Origin: UASB124 sp964446935
Lineage (GTDB): Bacteria; Babelota; Babeliae; Babelales; RVW-14
Assembly: GCA_964446935.1 (NCBI GenBank)
Contig: CAYUQI010000005.1
Span: 4,615 to 68,614 of the forward strand
Length of the DNA: 64,000 nucleotides
Direction of reading: 5' to 3'
Of the stretch, positions 25,814-35,252 are shown piece after piece (within the stretch, counting starts at the first letter, position 1; every line of letters begins with the position of its first letter). The notes beneath the pieces were generated by a model, which was not told where the DNA came from, searched no databases, and saw nothing but the letters and a program-made list of their open reading frames with translations. The position numbers and the translations under genes are program-made.

Positions 25814-27010
25814 TTGTGCTGCTTTTTGTAAAATTTCTGCAACAATTGTTCTGATATTTTTTTTAAATAGTTGTTCTTGGGGTATTTGCTCAGATGTCTT
25901 GAGTGCTATATAACGTTTAATCAGAGGACGAAGATCTTTTAATCGTGTGAAGACGGCACCATTCCCTCGTTGTTTTATCCAGTCAATTGTTGCTCTTTCC
26001 CAAAAAAGAGATGGGCCTGTTCGATCAATAAGCAGAGGGATACCATAGTGTAAAGCTTCATTGCATACATTAGGACTTGGTTGGGTGATCATAATGTTGG
26101 AAACAGCCATAAGATCAGATATTTTTGTGGTAAATGGAATGATTGAGAGTGATATGTGTTGGGGTAATTTGTATGCATTAAGACGCGGAATTAATTTGGT
26201 ATTTTTTCCAATACAGGCCAAAATATGCAATGGGATATCGATAGATTGTAGTTCCTTTACATAAGAAAGTAGACTATTCGACCCCATTCCCCCTCGGATG
26301 AGCATAACAATTGGCTTGTCTGTTGGGAGATTCCATTCGGAGCAAATGGACTTTTTATTTTTAGGAACGAAAAAATCATTACGCAAAGGACTTCCGATTT
26401 CCTTGACCGCCGTTAAAGGAATTTTTTTCTTTTTAAGCTGAGAAGTAATGAGTGGCGTTTGGCAATTAATGGTAATGGTAGCATTATCGGCAAATTTACC
26501 TTTAAAACGTTCTAAATTTGTGAGCCAGAGGTATAAGTTTGCATCCAAAGTGATTAGAAGAAATGGTATGTTGCAACGATATGCTGCTCGAGCCGCAGGA
26601 TAATTAACTAAGGGAATAACAGAGATCAAAAGGTCAGGCTTTTCTTGCTGTAAAAACTGATAAAACGTTTGTTCAAAATGTTTCATGTGCATTTTTAAAA
26701 AGGCAACTCCTGGGCATTGAACGATAAAATTAGCAAATCGAATCCACCCGCTTTGCACAAGAGAATCGTACCATTTTTCACCGGTAAAAGAGCCATTACT
26801 TTTTTTTGAAAAAAAATCACGAATGGGTGCAACAAGTTTTATAGTGTGTTCGGGTAATGCATTTTTAAGTGTGTCACATGCAGATTGATGGCCACATCCA
26901 CCCGTGCTGGTAAAAATAACGATTTTGGCTTTTTGTGGCATTGCTTGTCCTTGGGCAATGCTGAGTAATAACGCAAAGGTAGACACGCCCAATAAAAAAA
27001 GCTTTTTCAT
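25769..27010 (-). CDS. MGDG synthase/MurG-like glycosyltransferase (GT28 type) with signal peptide
   Basis: I start at the ATG at 27010 (413 residues), which has AAGGGGATT upstream and begins MKKLFLLGVSTFALLLSIAQ; the longer frame lacks an SD. Residues 28-40 read IVIFTSTGGCGHQSA, the N-terminal GxGH loop of diacylglycerol glycosyltransferases and MurG. KPDLLISVIPLVNYPA and an IRGGMGS loop follow. The C-terminal donor-site region is SNIMITQPSPNVCNEALHYGIPLL. The family normally works on the cytoplasmic face of the inner membrane without an export signal, so the N-terminal signal or anchor is odd. The acceptor is unknown; a glycolipid is the simplest guess. Confidence 0.75.
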   Translation of the reverse strand: MKKLFLLGVSTFALLLSIAQGQAMPQKAKIVIFTSTGGCGHQSACDTLKNALPEHTIKLVAPIRDFFSKKSNGSFTGEKWYDSLVQSGWIRFANFIVQCPGVAFLKMHMKHFEQTFYQFLQQEKPDLLISVIPLVNYPAARAAYRCNIPFLLITLDANLYLWLTNLERFKGKFADNATITINCQTPLITSQLKKKKIPLTAVKEIGSPLRNDFFVPKNKKSICSEWNLPTDKPIVMLIRGGMGSNSLLSYVKELQSIDIPLHILACIGKNTKLIPRLNAYKLPQHISLSIIPFTTKISDLMAVSNIMITQPSPNVCNEALHYGIPLLIDRTGPSLFWERATIDWIKQRGNGAVFTRLKDLRPLIKRYIALKTSEQIPQEQLFKKNIRTIVAEILQKAAQSKIKTSDGNVIQPA

Positions 27011-27093
27011 GTCTAAATCCCCTTGGATAAAATAATTTTGCAGCTCCCCTCTTTTACTATGGGGAATTTGTGAAGGAACTTGCAATAAAATAA

Positions 27094-27960
27094 TTAATGT
27101 AAGGTTTTATGTCGCAATTGTTTTTGATATACAAGGATAAGTGTGATGATTGTTAGTAAAAATAAGAAGTGAACGAATAACGATTGCCGAAGATCGATAT
27201 CAATCCACCAGGCAAGTGTTGGTACATAGGTTATGCAAGGGATTCTTCGTAATACTACTTTGACAAAAACAAGGCCTGCATGAATTCCCATGCCGATATA
27301 TAACTTGTTGGTAATTGCAAAGACGGTGTTTAATAACATACCAAGCAAAAACAGACCCAATCCAAGTCGCCAGTCTTGTGTTATGAGCATGAGAGGATTA
27401 GTCAAATTGTGGGCAAGGGCAAAAATAAGTGAAGTAATCAGAGCACTTGTTATGACGGGAAGTTTTTGTGCTAGAAAGGTGAATAAGGTTCCACGGAAAA
27501 TAACCTCTTCGGTCCATGCAAGGAAAAATGTTGCAACAAAGCCCCATATAAGACTGCCTGATTTGGAAACAATCCTAGAAAGAGTTTCTTGAATGAATAC
27601 CGCATTGTCTGTATAACATACAAATGCAAGAATGAGGCTATGAAGTACGAAAAATGCTGAAAAGAACATAAAAAATTGTTTGATCCAACCGACTGTTCCT
27701 AAGAACGAAATATTTGTTTGCCAGAATGTGGTACGGTAGGCTCGTGAGGCTGTTGTGACTAAAAGCATGATATGAAGAAGTATCATGATGGTAAAAACAA
27801 CCTTCCCAACGCCACGGTTTGCCAACAATGAAAATGTTGGATCGAACCAGCAAGCAATTGGTTGTAGTAAGCAGAAAGAGATCAAAAGAGAAAGGGCCGA
27901 TAAAACTATCGGCCCAATTGCACGGAAAAACCGCGCTATTTTTACAAGAAGTTTTTGCAT
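27094..27960 (-). CDS. CPBP-family intramembrane metalloprotease
   Basis: A 288-residue polytopic membrane protein with the CPBP (CaaX protease/bacteriocin-processing) motifs: EEVIFRGTLF (EExxxR), then FALAHNLTNP (FxxxH) about 40 residues on, and a later MGIHAGLVFVKVV. Members are membrane-embedded proteases or immunity proteins; the substrate is unknown. The start overlaps the stop of the HU gene as TAATG, an unusual operon partner. The 3' neighbour is the glycosyltransferase, 83 bp on. Confidence 0.85.
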   Translation of the reverse strand: MQKLLVKIARFFRAIGPIVLSALSLLISFCLLQPIACWFDPTFSLLANRGVGKVVFTIMILLHIMLLVTTASRAYRTTFWQTNISFLGTVGWIKQFFMFFSAFFVLHSLILAFVCYTDNAVFIQETLSRIVSKSGSLIWGFVATFFLAWTEEVIFRGTLFTFLAQKLPVITSALITSLIFALAHNLTNPLMLITQDWRLGLGLFLLGMLLNTVFAITNKLYIGMGIHAGLVFVKVVLRRIPCITYVPTLAWWIDIDLRQSLFVHFLFLLTIITLILVYQKQLRHKTLH

Positions 27961-28238
27961 TAGGCTGAGCGAAGTTGCTCTTTGAGATGCTTGCCTGCCT
28001 TGAAGCGTGGGACGCTGATAGCAGGAAGGTGGATACGTTGCTTGGTTGATGGGTTAATACCAAGACGTGCAGGACGCTTGGAAAGCCAATATGAACCAAA
28101 GCCGGTCAAGGAAACCTTGCCACCTTTTTTGAGTGTTCTTTCAACAATACGTGTGAAGGAACTTAACACTTTAGCAATATCCTTTTTGCTAAAATTTGTT
28201 TCTTCACTGAGTGCGGCAATCAATTCACTCTTATTCAT
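27960..28238 (-). CDS. hup: HU-family DNA-binding protein
   Basis: A 92-residue HU/IHF fold protein: MNKSELIAALSEETNFSKKDIAKVL, the core VSLTGFGSYWLSKRPARLGINP, and the DNA-arm end AISVPRFKAGKHLKEQL. The usual beta-arm motif GRNPxT is present as GINPSTKQRI. It bends DNA and compacts the nucleoid. SD TAGGAGATT precedes the ATG. Upstream, 28239-28525 (about 290 bp) is AT-rich and carries no gene that I can support; it holds the divergent control regions of hup and tatD. Confidence 0.92.
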   Translation of the reverse strand: MNKSELIAALSEETNFSKKDIAKVLSSFTRIVERTLKKGGKVSLTGFGSYWLSKRPARLGINPSTKQRIHLPAISVPRFKAGKHLKEQLRSA

Positions 28239-28525
28239 GTGAATCTCCTAATATATAGTTACACCCTAATTTCCACTGTTTCAATTGTGAAATCTAAATG
28301 CTGTTTGTTCGTTTGTCAAGAGAATTAACACAAGAATGTTGTTGGTGCGCGCACATTTTGTATTGTTATTTTTGGCGAAGAAAAAATATTACGATTTCTT
28401 GTGGCAAAAGTCCATTTTCTTTTCTGGATGAAATGGCTTTGATCGATGTAAAAAATTTTGTTGTAGAAAGGGAGTGTGATAGACTTAACATTTTATTTAG
28501 ACCTTAGACCTTGGAGGATATTGGG

Positions 28526-29359
28526 ATGTTTGTCGATACGCATTGTCATTTGGATTTGATCGCGCGACTTGATGATGAGAAAAAACCGCTGAGTGATGCA
28601 GATTATGTGATTATTGATCGTGCTTTGCATGAAGCTGTACAAGCTGATGTTGGTGCCTTTATTAATATTGGAACATCGATTGCAGGAAGCATTCAATCGG
28701 TTGAACTTGCACAACGATATGCTAATGTGTATGCATCCATTGGTATTCATCCTTGTGATTGCGGTACCGGTTCTACAAACGAGCTCAAGCAACGCATGCA
28801 ATCATTACAGCTATTATTGAAGGACAAGGAATCAAATAAGATTGTTGCAATCGGTGAGATTGGTCTTGATTTTTTTCATAAGCCATACGACAAACAAGCT
28901 CAAATTGATTTTTTTAAAGCGCAGATAGAATTAGCTTTGCGTTATGATCTTCCTATTGTAATCCATGTTCGTGATGCAGCCGATGAGCTATTGCGTGTGG
29001 TTGAAGAATACGTAAAAGATAAACTTCGTGGCGTTTTCCATTGTTTTCTACAAAAGAAAGATTTTGCCGATATTATTCTGGACTGGGGTTTTTATGTTGG
29101 CCTTGATGCGCCTATCACCTACCCTAAAAATGAATCCTTGAGAAATGTCTTTAAAGACATACCACTTGAACGGATTCTGTTGGAAACTGATGCTCCATTT
29201 TTACCACTGCAACAGTATCGTGGGCAACAAAATCGTCCGGTTTATATTCCGCTGATTGCAGAGGCACTTGCAAATATAAAGGGCATTGATGTTGCTACTG
29301 TTGAAACAGTTACAACGGCCAATGCCCAGAAATTATTTGTATTTATGCAGCAAGTGTAA
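28526..29359 (+). CDS. tatD: TatD-family metal-dependent deoxyribonuclease
   Basis: The ATG at 28526 is the likely start (277 residues) because GGAGG lies 8 nt before it; an upstream TTG would swallow that SD. TatD metal-site residues are all visible: FVDTHCHLD at the start, GEIGLDFF, IHVRDA, VFHCFL, and LETDAPFL. TatD enzymes are 3'-5' exonucleases acting in DNA repair and possibly RNA quality control. Its 3' end overlaps the converging secreted-protein gene by 17 bp. Confidence 0.93.
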   Translation: MFVDTHCHLDLIARLDDEKKPLSDADYVIIDRALHEAVQADVGAFINIGTSIAGSIQSVELAQRYANVYASIGIHPCDCGTGSTNELKQRMQSLQLLLKDKESNKIVAIGEIGLDFFHKPYDKQAQIDFFKAQIELALRYDLPIVIHVRDAADELLRVVEEYVKDKLRGVFHCFLQKKDFADIILDWGFYVGLDAPITYPKNESLRNVFKDIPLERILLETDAPFLPLQQYRGQQNRPVYIPLIAEALANIKGIDVATVETVTTANAQKLFVFMQQV

Positions 29360-30710
29360 TGTTGCCAATATATTCTTTTTTGAAGTTCGATGTATAAATT
29401 GATCCTGTTTGCACTATCATTTTGGAAAGCTCTATGGCTGGCAATGCGATTGGTGTTTGTGTTGTTGTTACCCCAAGCGTGTGAGCCAGTATAAGATTGG
29501 TGATGAATTTAACAACATCTGTTTGTTGTTCTAACGAAGGATTAATTTCTATTTTCTGTTGAGTGGTATCCAATTGGCTTGGGCAGGTTGTATTGTTTAA
29601 CAAGTTCCACATAGTATCGAGTGCTTGTTTATATTCTTCCTGATTTTTGTTTTGAACCAATGTTACTTGTGTGAGTCTATGTGCATCGATAGCGTTTGCT
29701 ATTGATAACGCTGCATCAAACATACCAATAATACGAAGTGCGTGTCCTACTATTTTGAATGCCTCGAGTGTTGTTGGAAGTGCTGTTGGCAATGGTGGTA
29801 GGTTGAGCGTTTGGGGTAATAATTCAACGATGGTCTTTAGATCTGTGTAGAACGAATTCATGGTGCCTTCTAGTGTTTGATATTGTTTGTATTGTGCCCA
29901 ATTTTTCCCCATCATGTGATTGATAAGTGATGAAGAAAAGGTAAGTGCCGTACCTGCTAAAGCGAGTGAGGGTAGGATAGTAAGGCCGAGCCAACTAGCT
30001 CCCCACCCAAGCAGAGCTTGCGTTGGATAGTATCCCCAACTGTTGCCGAGGTGATGAGAGATGAATTGTGATACTGGATTCGAGATCAATGAGGATAAAA
30101 AGCTATTGGTTGCGTTATAGACGCATGTGTTAGCAAGCATCGATGAGGTCAGAGTAAGTCCTGGCTCTATGAGACGTTTAATCATGGACGGTTGTTTTAA
30201 CGTGGCATACATGATCCATTGATGGATAACGTTATTAAAAAATACTTCTTGAGCACGGGTGTCAAATTGTTTCAGCATGGTTGTTACTTTTTCCCGTGAT
30301 GGAGTATGTAATGCAGCGTCGATTGCTGTACGTTTTTCTTCTAAATCGCTGGGCTGTGACATCCATTCAGTTAAGGTAAGAAGTCCTACAATAGTTGATG
30401 GTTGAATCGTACTTAAAACCTGAAGAAGAGGTTGCGTGATAACATCAAATGAAATGGCGGTGCTGTCGTTGCTTGGTGACAGGTGACTGTCTTTGATAAG
30501 TTGTTCCATATGCTCAGCTGCAATGCGTTCTTGGCGCTCTGATGCTATCTTCTCTTGCATTTGGCTAAAGTCTTTATCATCGATATGAGCGAATTCATCA
30601 TTTTTAAGCGCCGAAAGATAGGCGTCAAAAAGGGTGTTCGCATTGCATACGGATGTAAGCGATATGCTTATAGTTACGCATATTGGTGCAATGTTTCGTA
30701 GGAACTTCAT
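29343..30710 (-). CDS. Secreted protein of unknown family
   Basis: 455 residues with a signal peptide (MKFLRNIAPICVTISISLTS, cleavage near CNAN). The mature protein looks mostly helical, with a charged N-terminal stretch (MQEKIASERQERIAAEHMEQL). A hydrophobic middle at about 235-270 (YYPTQALLGWGASWLG and on through LPSLALAGTALTFSSSL) could insert in a membrane. No known domain is recognised. The SD region reads AGAGGTTATC just before TAGAATG, much like the neighbour gene. It lies 26 bp after the gene at 30737-31894, in the same operon, and overlaps tatD at its 3' end. Confidence 0.7.
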   Translation of the reverse strand: MKFLRNIAPICVTISISLTSVCNANTLFDAYLSALKNDEFAHIDDKDFSQMQEKIASERQERIAAEHMEQLIKDSHLSPSNDSTAISFDVITQPLLQVLSTIQPSTIVGLLTLTEWMSQPSDLEEKRTAIDAALHTPSREKVTTMLKQFDTRAQEVFFNNVIHQWIMYATLKQPSMIKRLIEPGLTLTSSMLANTCVYNATNSFLSSLISNPVSQFISHHLGNSWGYYPTQALLGWGASWLGLTILPSLALAGTALTFSSSLINHMMGKNWAQYKQYQTLEGTMNSFYTDLKTIVELLPQTLNLPPLPTALPTTLEAFKIVGHALRIIGMFDAALSIANAIDAHRLTQVTLVQNKNQEEYKQALDTMWNLLNNTTCPSQLDTTQQKIEINPSLEQQTDVVKFITNLILAHTLGVTTTQTPIALPAIELSKMIVQTGSIYTSNFKKEYIGNITLAA

Positions 30711-30736
30711 TCTAGATAACCTCTATTTATATATAT

Positions 30737-31894
30737 TTACGATACCTGTGCACCACTTGCACCTATTACGACAGGAACTGCAAGGGCAAGTCCTATGCCA
30801 TACAAAATAGTTTTAAGCGTTTTAAATTGTGGGCTTCTTCCGCCTCGTTGTGATTTATTTAATTGATAAATTTTATACGTTGCGAAAATAGAAAACAGTC
30901 CGGCAAATGTTGTAGCAATAAGTGTGCCGTTAGGATAAGCCGCATGCCACGATTTCCATGTAAGTATTGGATGGAACATGTGATTGTATAATGATGACCA
31001 TCCAGAACAAATGGTGTTTTTGATTGATTGCCACATTCCGTTTGGTTGTAATTGAGCGTGCATCTGGCTAATAAGACCCTTATCAAAGGATACTTGTGGG
31101 AACAGTGTGTTGAATTCTTCATGGGTTAATGTTTTACCACTTGCAAGATTGATAGCTTCTTTGAGTTCGGTTTCACTTTTCTGTACGAGGTCGATAAGGC
31201 TATTGGCTATGGTTGTTTCCATTGTATTTTGTGGGCCGCCATGGTTGATGATAGTAGACAGTACGGTCCAATTGTTTTTTACAAAGTAATAGGTGCCAGT
31301 TACATTAGTCTTATATTGTTCTAGCGCTTTGCTAATAAGATCTTTGGATACAATTGTTCCTTGAATTGTTTCTATCTTTTTAACTAAAGCATCTATTGCA
31401 GAATTTCCTTGAACAATTGAAGGATTGAGCAGTGAACCTAATCGAGAAAAAATCGGTTGTTTGTCTAATGTGTTAATTTTGGGATCTACATACCAGTAGT
31501 AAAAGGTACAAAAATGAAAGAATCTTTTGTACCAGACTGGATTTCCTGTGCCGATAAGTTTATTACCATTTTCGATAATGGCACTGGAGACGTTATTAAG
31601 TAGCTCTTGCTCTGTGGATGCGCGCTCATAAAGCAAATTTTTGATGTCTTTTGCATGTGCTGATATTGCGTTACCTATTGTTCCATTCTTGATATATCCA
31701 TCCATGCGGCGATATGCATCGTTATAAATTTTCTCGATAACAGTCCCTGTGGTACTATTACCCGATGTTGTAGAACCAGAGATTTTATTTGATAGTGATT
31801 CCAGCAAACATGGGCGAGCCATACTTGTTGCCCACGTTAATGACAAGCTGCATGCAATCGCAATAACTATTTTTTTTAACAATGTAAACTTCAT
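30737..31894 (-). CDS. Secreted protein of unknown family with C-terminal membrane helices
   Basis: The ATG at 31894 (385 residues) is preferred for its SD (GGAGGTTATC directly before ATG) and the signal peptide MKFTLLKKIVIAIACSLSLT. The mature part is helical with many Asn/Thr/Lys. Near the C-terminus are two hydrophobic segments (GTLIATTFAGLFSIFATYKI and LYGIGLALAVPVVIGAS) separated by a basic RGGRSPQ loop, so the protein may be anchored. It is first of a two-gene operon and shares its export pattern with the island at 41.6-46.1 kb. I see no recognisable domain. Confidence 0.7.
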   Translation of the reverse strand: MKFTLLKKIVIAIACSLSLTWATSMARPCLLESLSNKISGSTTSGNSTTGTVIEKIYNDAYRRMDGYIKNGTIGNAISAHAKDIKNLLYERASTEQELLNNVSSAIIENGNKLIGTGNPVWYKRFFHFCTFYYWYVDPKINTLDKQPIFSRLGSLLNPSIVQGNSAIDALVKKIETIQGTIVSKDLISKALEQYKTNVTGTYYFVKNNWTVLSTIINHGGPQNTMETTIANSLIDLVQKSETELKEAINLASGKTLTHEEFNTLFPQVSFDKGLISQMHAQLQPNGMWQSIKNTICSGWSSLYNHMFHPILTWKSWHAAYPNGTLIATTFAGLFSIFATYKIYQLNKSQRGGRSPQFKTLKTILYGIGLALAVPVVIGASGAQVS

Positions 31895-32093
31895 GATAAC
31901 CTCCAATAAATATAAATAATAAAATGTCTCCACCTACCAAGAGCCAGGTAGGGATCTAAATAACCTCCACAATCCCCGAGAATGCTATAATTTTTTTAAG
32001 AAACGTTTTCTCGAAATGTTCTACGTTTAAGAATTTTTTTGATTATGCCTTAGATTACGCGTATCTGAGCATTGCGTCAAAAGGGTGCGTTTA

Positions 32094-32567
32094 TTATCTC
32101 TTTGAAAAGAAACGTTTAAAACCGACGTCTAAAAGGCGATGATTGAGTGCGCCACTAATGAATAAAATACAAATAGAAACGGGTATTGTGCGGATAAGGT
32201 GAGGATGCGTATGCATATAGGCTAGGGTTATAACTGTTGGCGTAAGGACAATAAACCACAGGGAATGAGTGAGGGTGCGATGGGGAATAACCACGAGAAT
32301 AAGACACAAAAGACTTAATCCTAAAAAAATGCTTTTGTGATAAAAAAAAGAGAGGGGAACCATGAAGGCCATTGCCATATAGAGCAAGCGCTGCCCCTTG
32401 CTTTGGATATCAATATCAGGGAATAATGAACCAAGAAGTGTGGCTGTAAGTAATATGCAATGATGCATGATACTTACTGAATGAACAATGCCCATCCATG
32501 TCAAAAGCTTAATCATCAAAATATAGGTAACAACCCCACCAACCAAATGTCCTTTATATGAAGGCAT
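32094..32567 (-). CDS. YdjM-like membrane-bound predicted metal-dependent hydrolase (DUF457)
   Basis: A 157-residue polytopic membrane protein. It starts MPSYKGHLVGG, has LGSLFPDIDIQSKG after the second helix, and has IPHRTLTHSLWF in the middle. This H...FPDID...HRTLTHS pattern is the YdjM/DUF457 signature, thought to be a membrane metal site. The biochemical function is not established. It lies 22 bp after the SpoIID-like gene on the same strand and may share its transcript. Downstream, 31934-32093 has no gene, only a weak dyad (CCTACC/GGTAGG at 31933-31952). Confidence 0.75.
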   Translation of the reverse strand: MPSYKGHLVGGVVTYILMIKLLTWMGIVHSVSIMHHCILLTATLLGSLFPDIDIQSKGQRLLYMAMAFMVPLSFFYHKSIFLGLSLLCLILVVIPHRTLTHSLWFIVLTPTVITLAYMHTHPHLIRTIPVSICILFISGALNHRLLDVGFKRFFSKR

Positions 32568-32589
32568 AAACGCAGCCTTTTTGTGTGTC

Positions 32590-33849
32590 TTATAACAATT
32601 TACTTATTTTAGTACCAGGATAGTAAAAACTTAAAATATCACGAATATTCCGTCCTTGGTGTACTTGCTCATTGCTACCCCATTGACACAGCCCTCGTTG
32701 ATGTCCATACCCCTTTCCTGCTATTACTATGCGATCTCGAATTTTTTTAACTGAAAAAGATAAGCTTTTAATACGGCTTGACATTGTCCATCGCATATCA
32801 TTACCAGCGATGGTGATTGTTCGATTTGATTGATCAGTAATAGCTACCCGTAAAACAAGGCCAGCTTTATCAACCTTAACGACCTTGATATCTTTAATAG
32901 CTTTTACTGATTTTAGTTTGCGCGCAAGATGTTGGGATGCCTTGAGTTTGCCAAGTAATGCTTTTTCTGGAAGATCTATTTTCCATCGAAAACTAGGGCT
33001 TTTTTGACAATACAAACAACGTTCGTGACGACATAAATATGGTTTGCTTGTTTCTCTGTTATACATCAATGAAGGAACTGATCCTCCACAGCAAGAATCA
33101 AACATTGTCAAAGCAATGTGCCCTTTATAGGTAATGATCATTCCTGCGGTTTCATCAATTGCTTGGCGAATACGATTGTAATTGTGTGTGCCATTATACA
33201 CCTGGTGCATAGTTGTGTTTTTTATATCATAAAAACACGGATGCAGCTTGTTTTGGCGTGCTTGTTGCATTAAAAAAACTGCATATGTTCGTGAAACAAT
33301 AGCTTGTATTTTCTGTGAGTTGAGTGGCCATGATGGAATGCTTTCATAGCGGACGACTGAATAAACATAGTCTTCAAGAGGCAATTTGTTAATGACAAGA
33401 ACCTTTTTATTGGTTTTATCCAGTTGAATGATAAGGCTTCCTTGATACGAATAACTGCCTATTGTTATTTTGTTGTTTGTATCGCAGATCTCAATATTAT
33501 TGTACTTTATACGACGATACTGATGATCATGACAACGTAGATAAAGGTTGTCATTTTTACATAAAAGATGTAATTCGCCTTTTTGATAGAGGGCTGTATT
33601 TCCAGATTCTGCCGGACTTTCAAGAATAAATCCATTAGCAGCTTTTATAATGAATTTTTTTTCGGTTGCCATATCGTGCTCATTAAGCAGAACACGGATT
33701 TTTTTTACTTTGGGAATGCGAATAGATGATTCTGTCGATGTTATTGTTGATTCCGAAGGAGTTGGTACTATGGCAGCTACCATTGATGGATGTTCTGTGC
33801 ACCACAATGATATGCTTAAAAAGAAAAAAATATACTTACTTGTATTCAC
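32590..33849 (-). CDS. SpoIID/LytB-domain peptidoglycan lytic protein
   Basis: 419 residues with an N-terminal signal (YIFFFLSISLWCTEHPS). The SpoIID domain covers about 165-419: LPLEDYVYSVVRYESIPSWP with the presumed catalytic Glu, KIQAIVSRTYAVFLM, a Cys-containing CCGGSV...CRHERCLYC region, and GKGYGHQRGLCQWGS with SFYYPGT at the end. SpoIID enzymes are lytic transglycosylases that cut denuded glycan strands; in non-sporulating Gram-negatives they act in cell-wall remodelling. No sporulation genes are present. With rodA it shows that a peptidoglycan cycle is retained. It is followed by the YdjM-like gene. Confidence 0.88.
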   Translation of the reverse strand: MNTSKYIFFFLSISLWCTEHPSMVAAIVPTPSESTITSTESSIRIPKVKKIRVLLNEHDMATEKKFIIKAANGFILESPAESGNTALYQKGELHLLCKNDNLYLRCHDHQYRRIKYNNIEICDTNNKITIGSYSYQGSLIIQLDKTNKKVLVINKLPLEDYVYSVVRYESIPSWPLNSQKIQAIVSRTYAVFLMQQARQNKLHPCFYDIKNTTMHQVYNGTHNYNRIRQAIDETAGMIITYKGHIALTMFDSCCGGSVPSLMYNRETSKPYLCRHERCLYCQKSPSFRWKIDLPEKALLGKLKASQHLARKLKSVKAIKDIKVVKVDKAGLVLRVAITDQSNRTITIAGNDMRWTMSSRIKSLSFSVKKIRDRIVIAGKGYGHQRGLCQWGSNEQVHQGRNIRDILSFYYPGTKISKLL

Positions 33850-33922
33850 AAAATCATCCTACAAGGTTAATGCTGCTGGTTTTTATTGATTAAAAAAGCT
33901 GTATAGCGCAATTTTGAAACAC

Positions 33923-34465
33923 TTAACAGACGCCATAGTCTGCCAGAATTTTTGCAATGTTGGAAGGGATTGCTCGTTTTTTATCGATCCCTTCATTCGC
34001 GAGTTTATCGGCGATTTTGTTTTTATCTCGTGTAACATGGGTGAAGGAATACGATATTGTTTGTAGTAAAGAACTAATAATTTTTTTTAATTGAGCCAGG
34101 ATTGGATTTTTGGTTTTATAAGCACCATTCATTTGTCTTACAAGCAGTTCTGAATCCGAAAAAATAGAAACATGGGGATGCGTCAGATCATGTTTTTTGC
34201 ACATTTCCTGGGTGAGAAGGAGTGCTATGAGCAAGGCGAGGTATTCTGCTTGATTGTTGGTTTTTTCTTCAAGGTAGAGACCTTTTTTTATGGTTGGTTT
34301 TTCATCAATAGTAATGTAAATTCCTGCTCCCGCAGGGCCGGGATTGCCTCGCGCTGCGCCATCTATATAGATAATTATGCTTGGTTGGTTAATGATATGT
34401 TTGATGACAGATTGTGGTTGTTTGGCTTGAATACTGTCAGATAACAATGAAAGTTGTTTTTCCAT
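33923..34465 (-). CDS. rnhA: Ribonuclease HI
   Basis: I use the ATG at 34465 (180 residues), 5 bp after the stop of the zinc-ribbon gene; an upstream TTG is also possible. The RNase H fold is clear with its acidic residues: YIDGAARGNPGPAGAG (Asp), NNQAEYLALLIAL (Glu), FSDSELLVRQMNG (Asp), and the C-terminal THVTRDKNKIADKLANE with the last Asp. It removes RNA from RNA:DNA hybrids. About 30 N-terminal residues precede the core. It is coupled to the zinc-ribbon gene, a pairing seen in other bacteria. Confidence 0.92.
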   Translation of the reverse strand: MEKQLSLLSDSIQAKQPQSVIKHIINQPSIIIYIDGAARGNPGPAGAGIYITIDEKPTIKKGLYLEEKTNNQAEYLALLIALLLTQEMCKKHDLTHPHVSIFSDSELLVRQMNGAYKTKNPILAQLKKIISSLLQTISYSFTHVTRDKNKIADKLANEGIDKKRAIPSNIAKILADYGVC

Positions 34466-34470
34466 AATAA

Positions 34471-35211
34471 TCAATATTGTGTCGTTGACGGTTCTTTGGT
34501 TTGATCTTCATCACAGTAAAGGAATCGAAAGCAATTACGGCATAAAATGAGTTGTGACTTTTTTAGTTTTGCTATATCAGGTAAAGGAATATTGTAAAAA
34601 CATGCGCTGCAGCTGGTATTATTAATAGGCACGATTGGATCTTGAACACTGTGTCGCATTCGTTCATATTGTGTTTTCCATTCATCAGGGATACGTTGCA
34701 TGGCGTCTTCACGAGAGGTAAATATTTCTGCTCGTTTTTGCGCAAGATGATTAATGTTATCATTTTTGGCGCTTATATCACATTTGATTTTCTCTATCTG
34801 AGCTCCCTGACTACTTGCCAATGTTTCTATTTCTTTTTTGAGCGTATCAAGTGAATACATCTGTTTTAATATTTGTTCTTCGAGAACGCTTCGTTTTTGT
34901 GCAATTGTTGCAATTTCTTTCTCGAAAGCCTTGTATTCTTTTTGATCATTAACATGATCAAGCTGTACTCTTTTTTTATCTTCAGCTGCCTTGAGATCTT
35001 GAGCTTCAAGATCTTTTAACTGGTAGTCTTTTTGAAGAATAAACAGGTTTTTTTGTTTTTCGGTAATAAGAGCATTACTCGATGCCAGTTGTTGTTGATC
35101 CTTTTCCATCCCCTCTTTAATAGTGGTCAGATTGCGATCGATTGTGATAAGTTCCTTATCATAGTCAGCAACTTTTTTTATGAGTTGCCAGAGCGATTGG
35201 GTAATAATCAT
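34471..35211 (-). CDS. C4-type zinc-ribbon coiled-coil protein (DUF164/CT398-like)
   Basis: 246 residues. The first ~180 form an antiparallel coiled coil (heptads rich in Lys, Glu, Gln). The end carries a four-cysteine zinc ribbon: CSACFYNIP and CRNCFRFLYC. This matches the family named after chlamydial CT398, which has been linked to sigma-54 and secretion proteins in Chlamydia but has no settled role elsewhere. SD GGAGCGAGCA precedes the ATG. It sits between the CAU tRNA and rnhA on the same strand. Confidence 0.85.
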   Translation of the reverse strand: MIITQSLWQLIKKVADYDKELITIDRNLTTIKEGMEKDQQQLASSNALITEKQKNLFILQKDYQLKDLEAQDLKAAEDKKRVQLDHVNDQKEYKAFEKEIATIAQKRSVLEEQILKQMYSLDTLKKEIETLASSQGAQIEKIKCDISAKNDNINHLAQKRAEIFTSREDAMQRIPDEWKTQYERMRHSVQDPIVPINNTSCSACFYNIPLPDIAKLKKSQLILCRNCFRFLYCDEDQTKEPSTTQY

Positions 35212-35252
35212 TGCTCGCTCCTTAGCTTGCGTGTCAGATTGGCTCGATGTTG

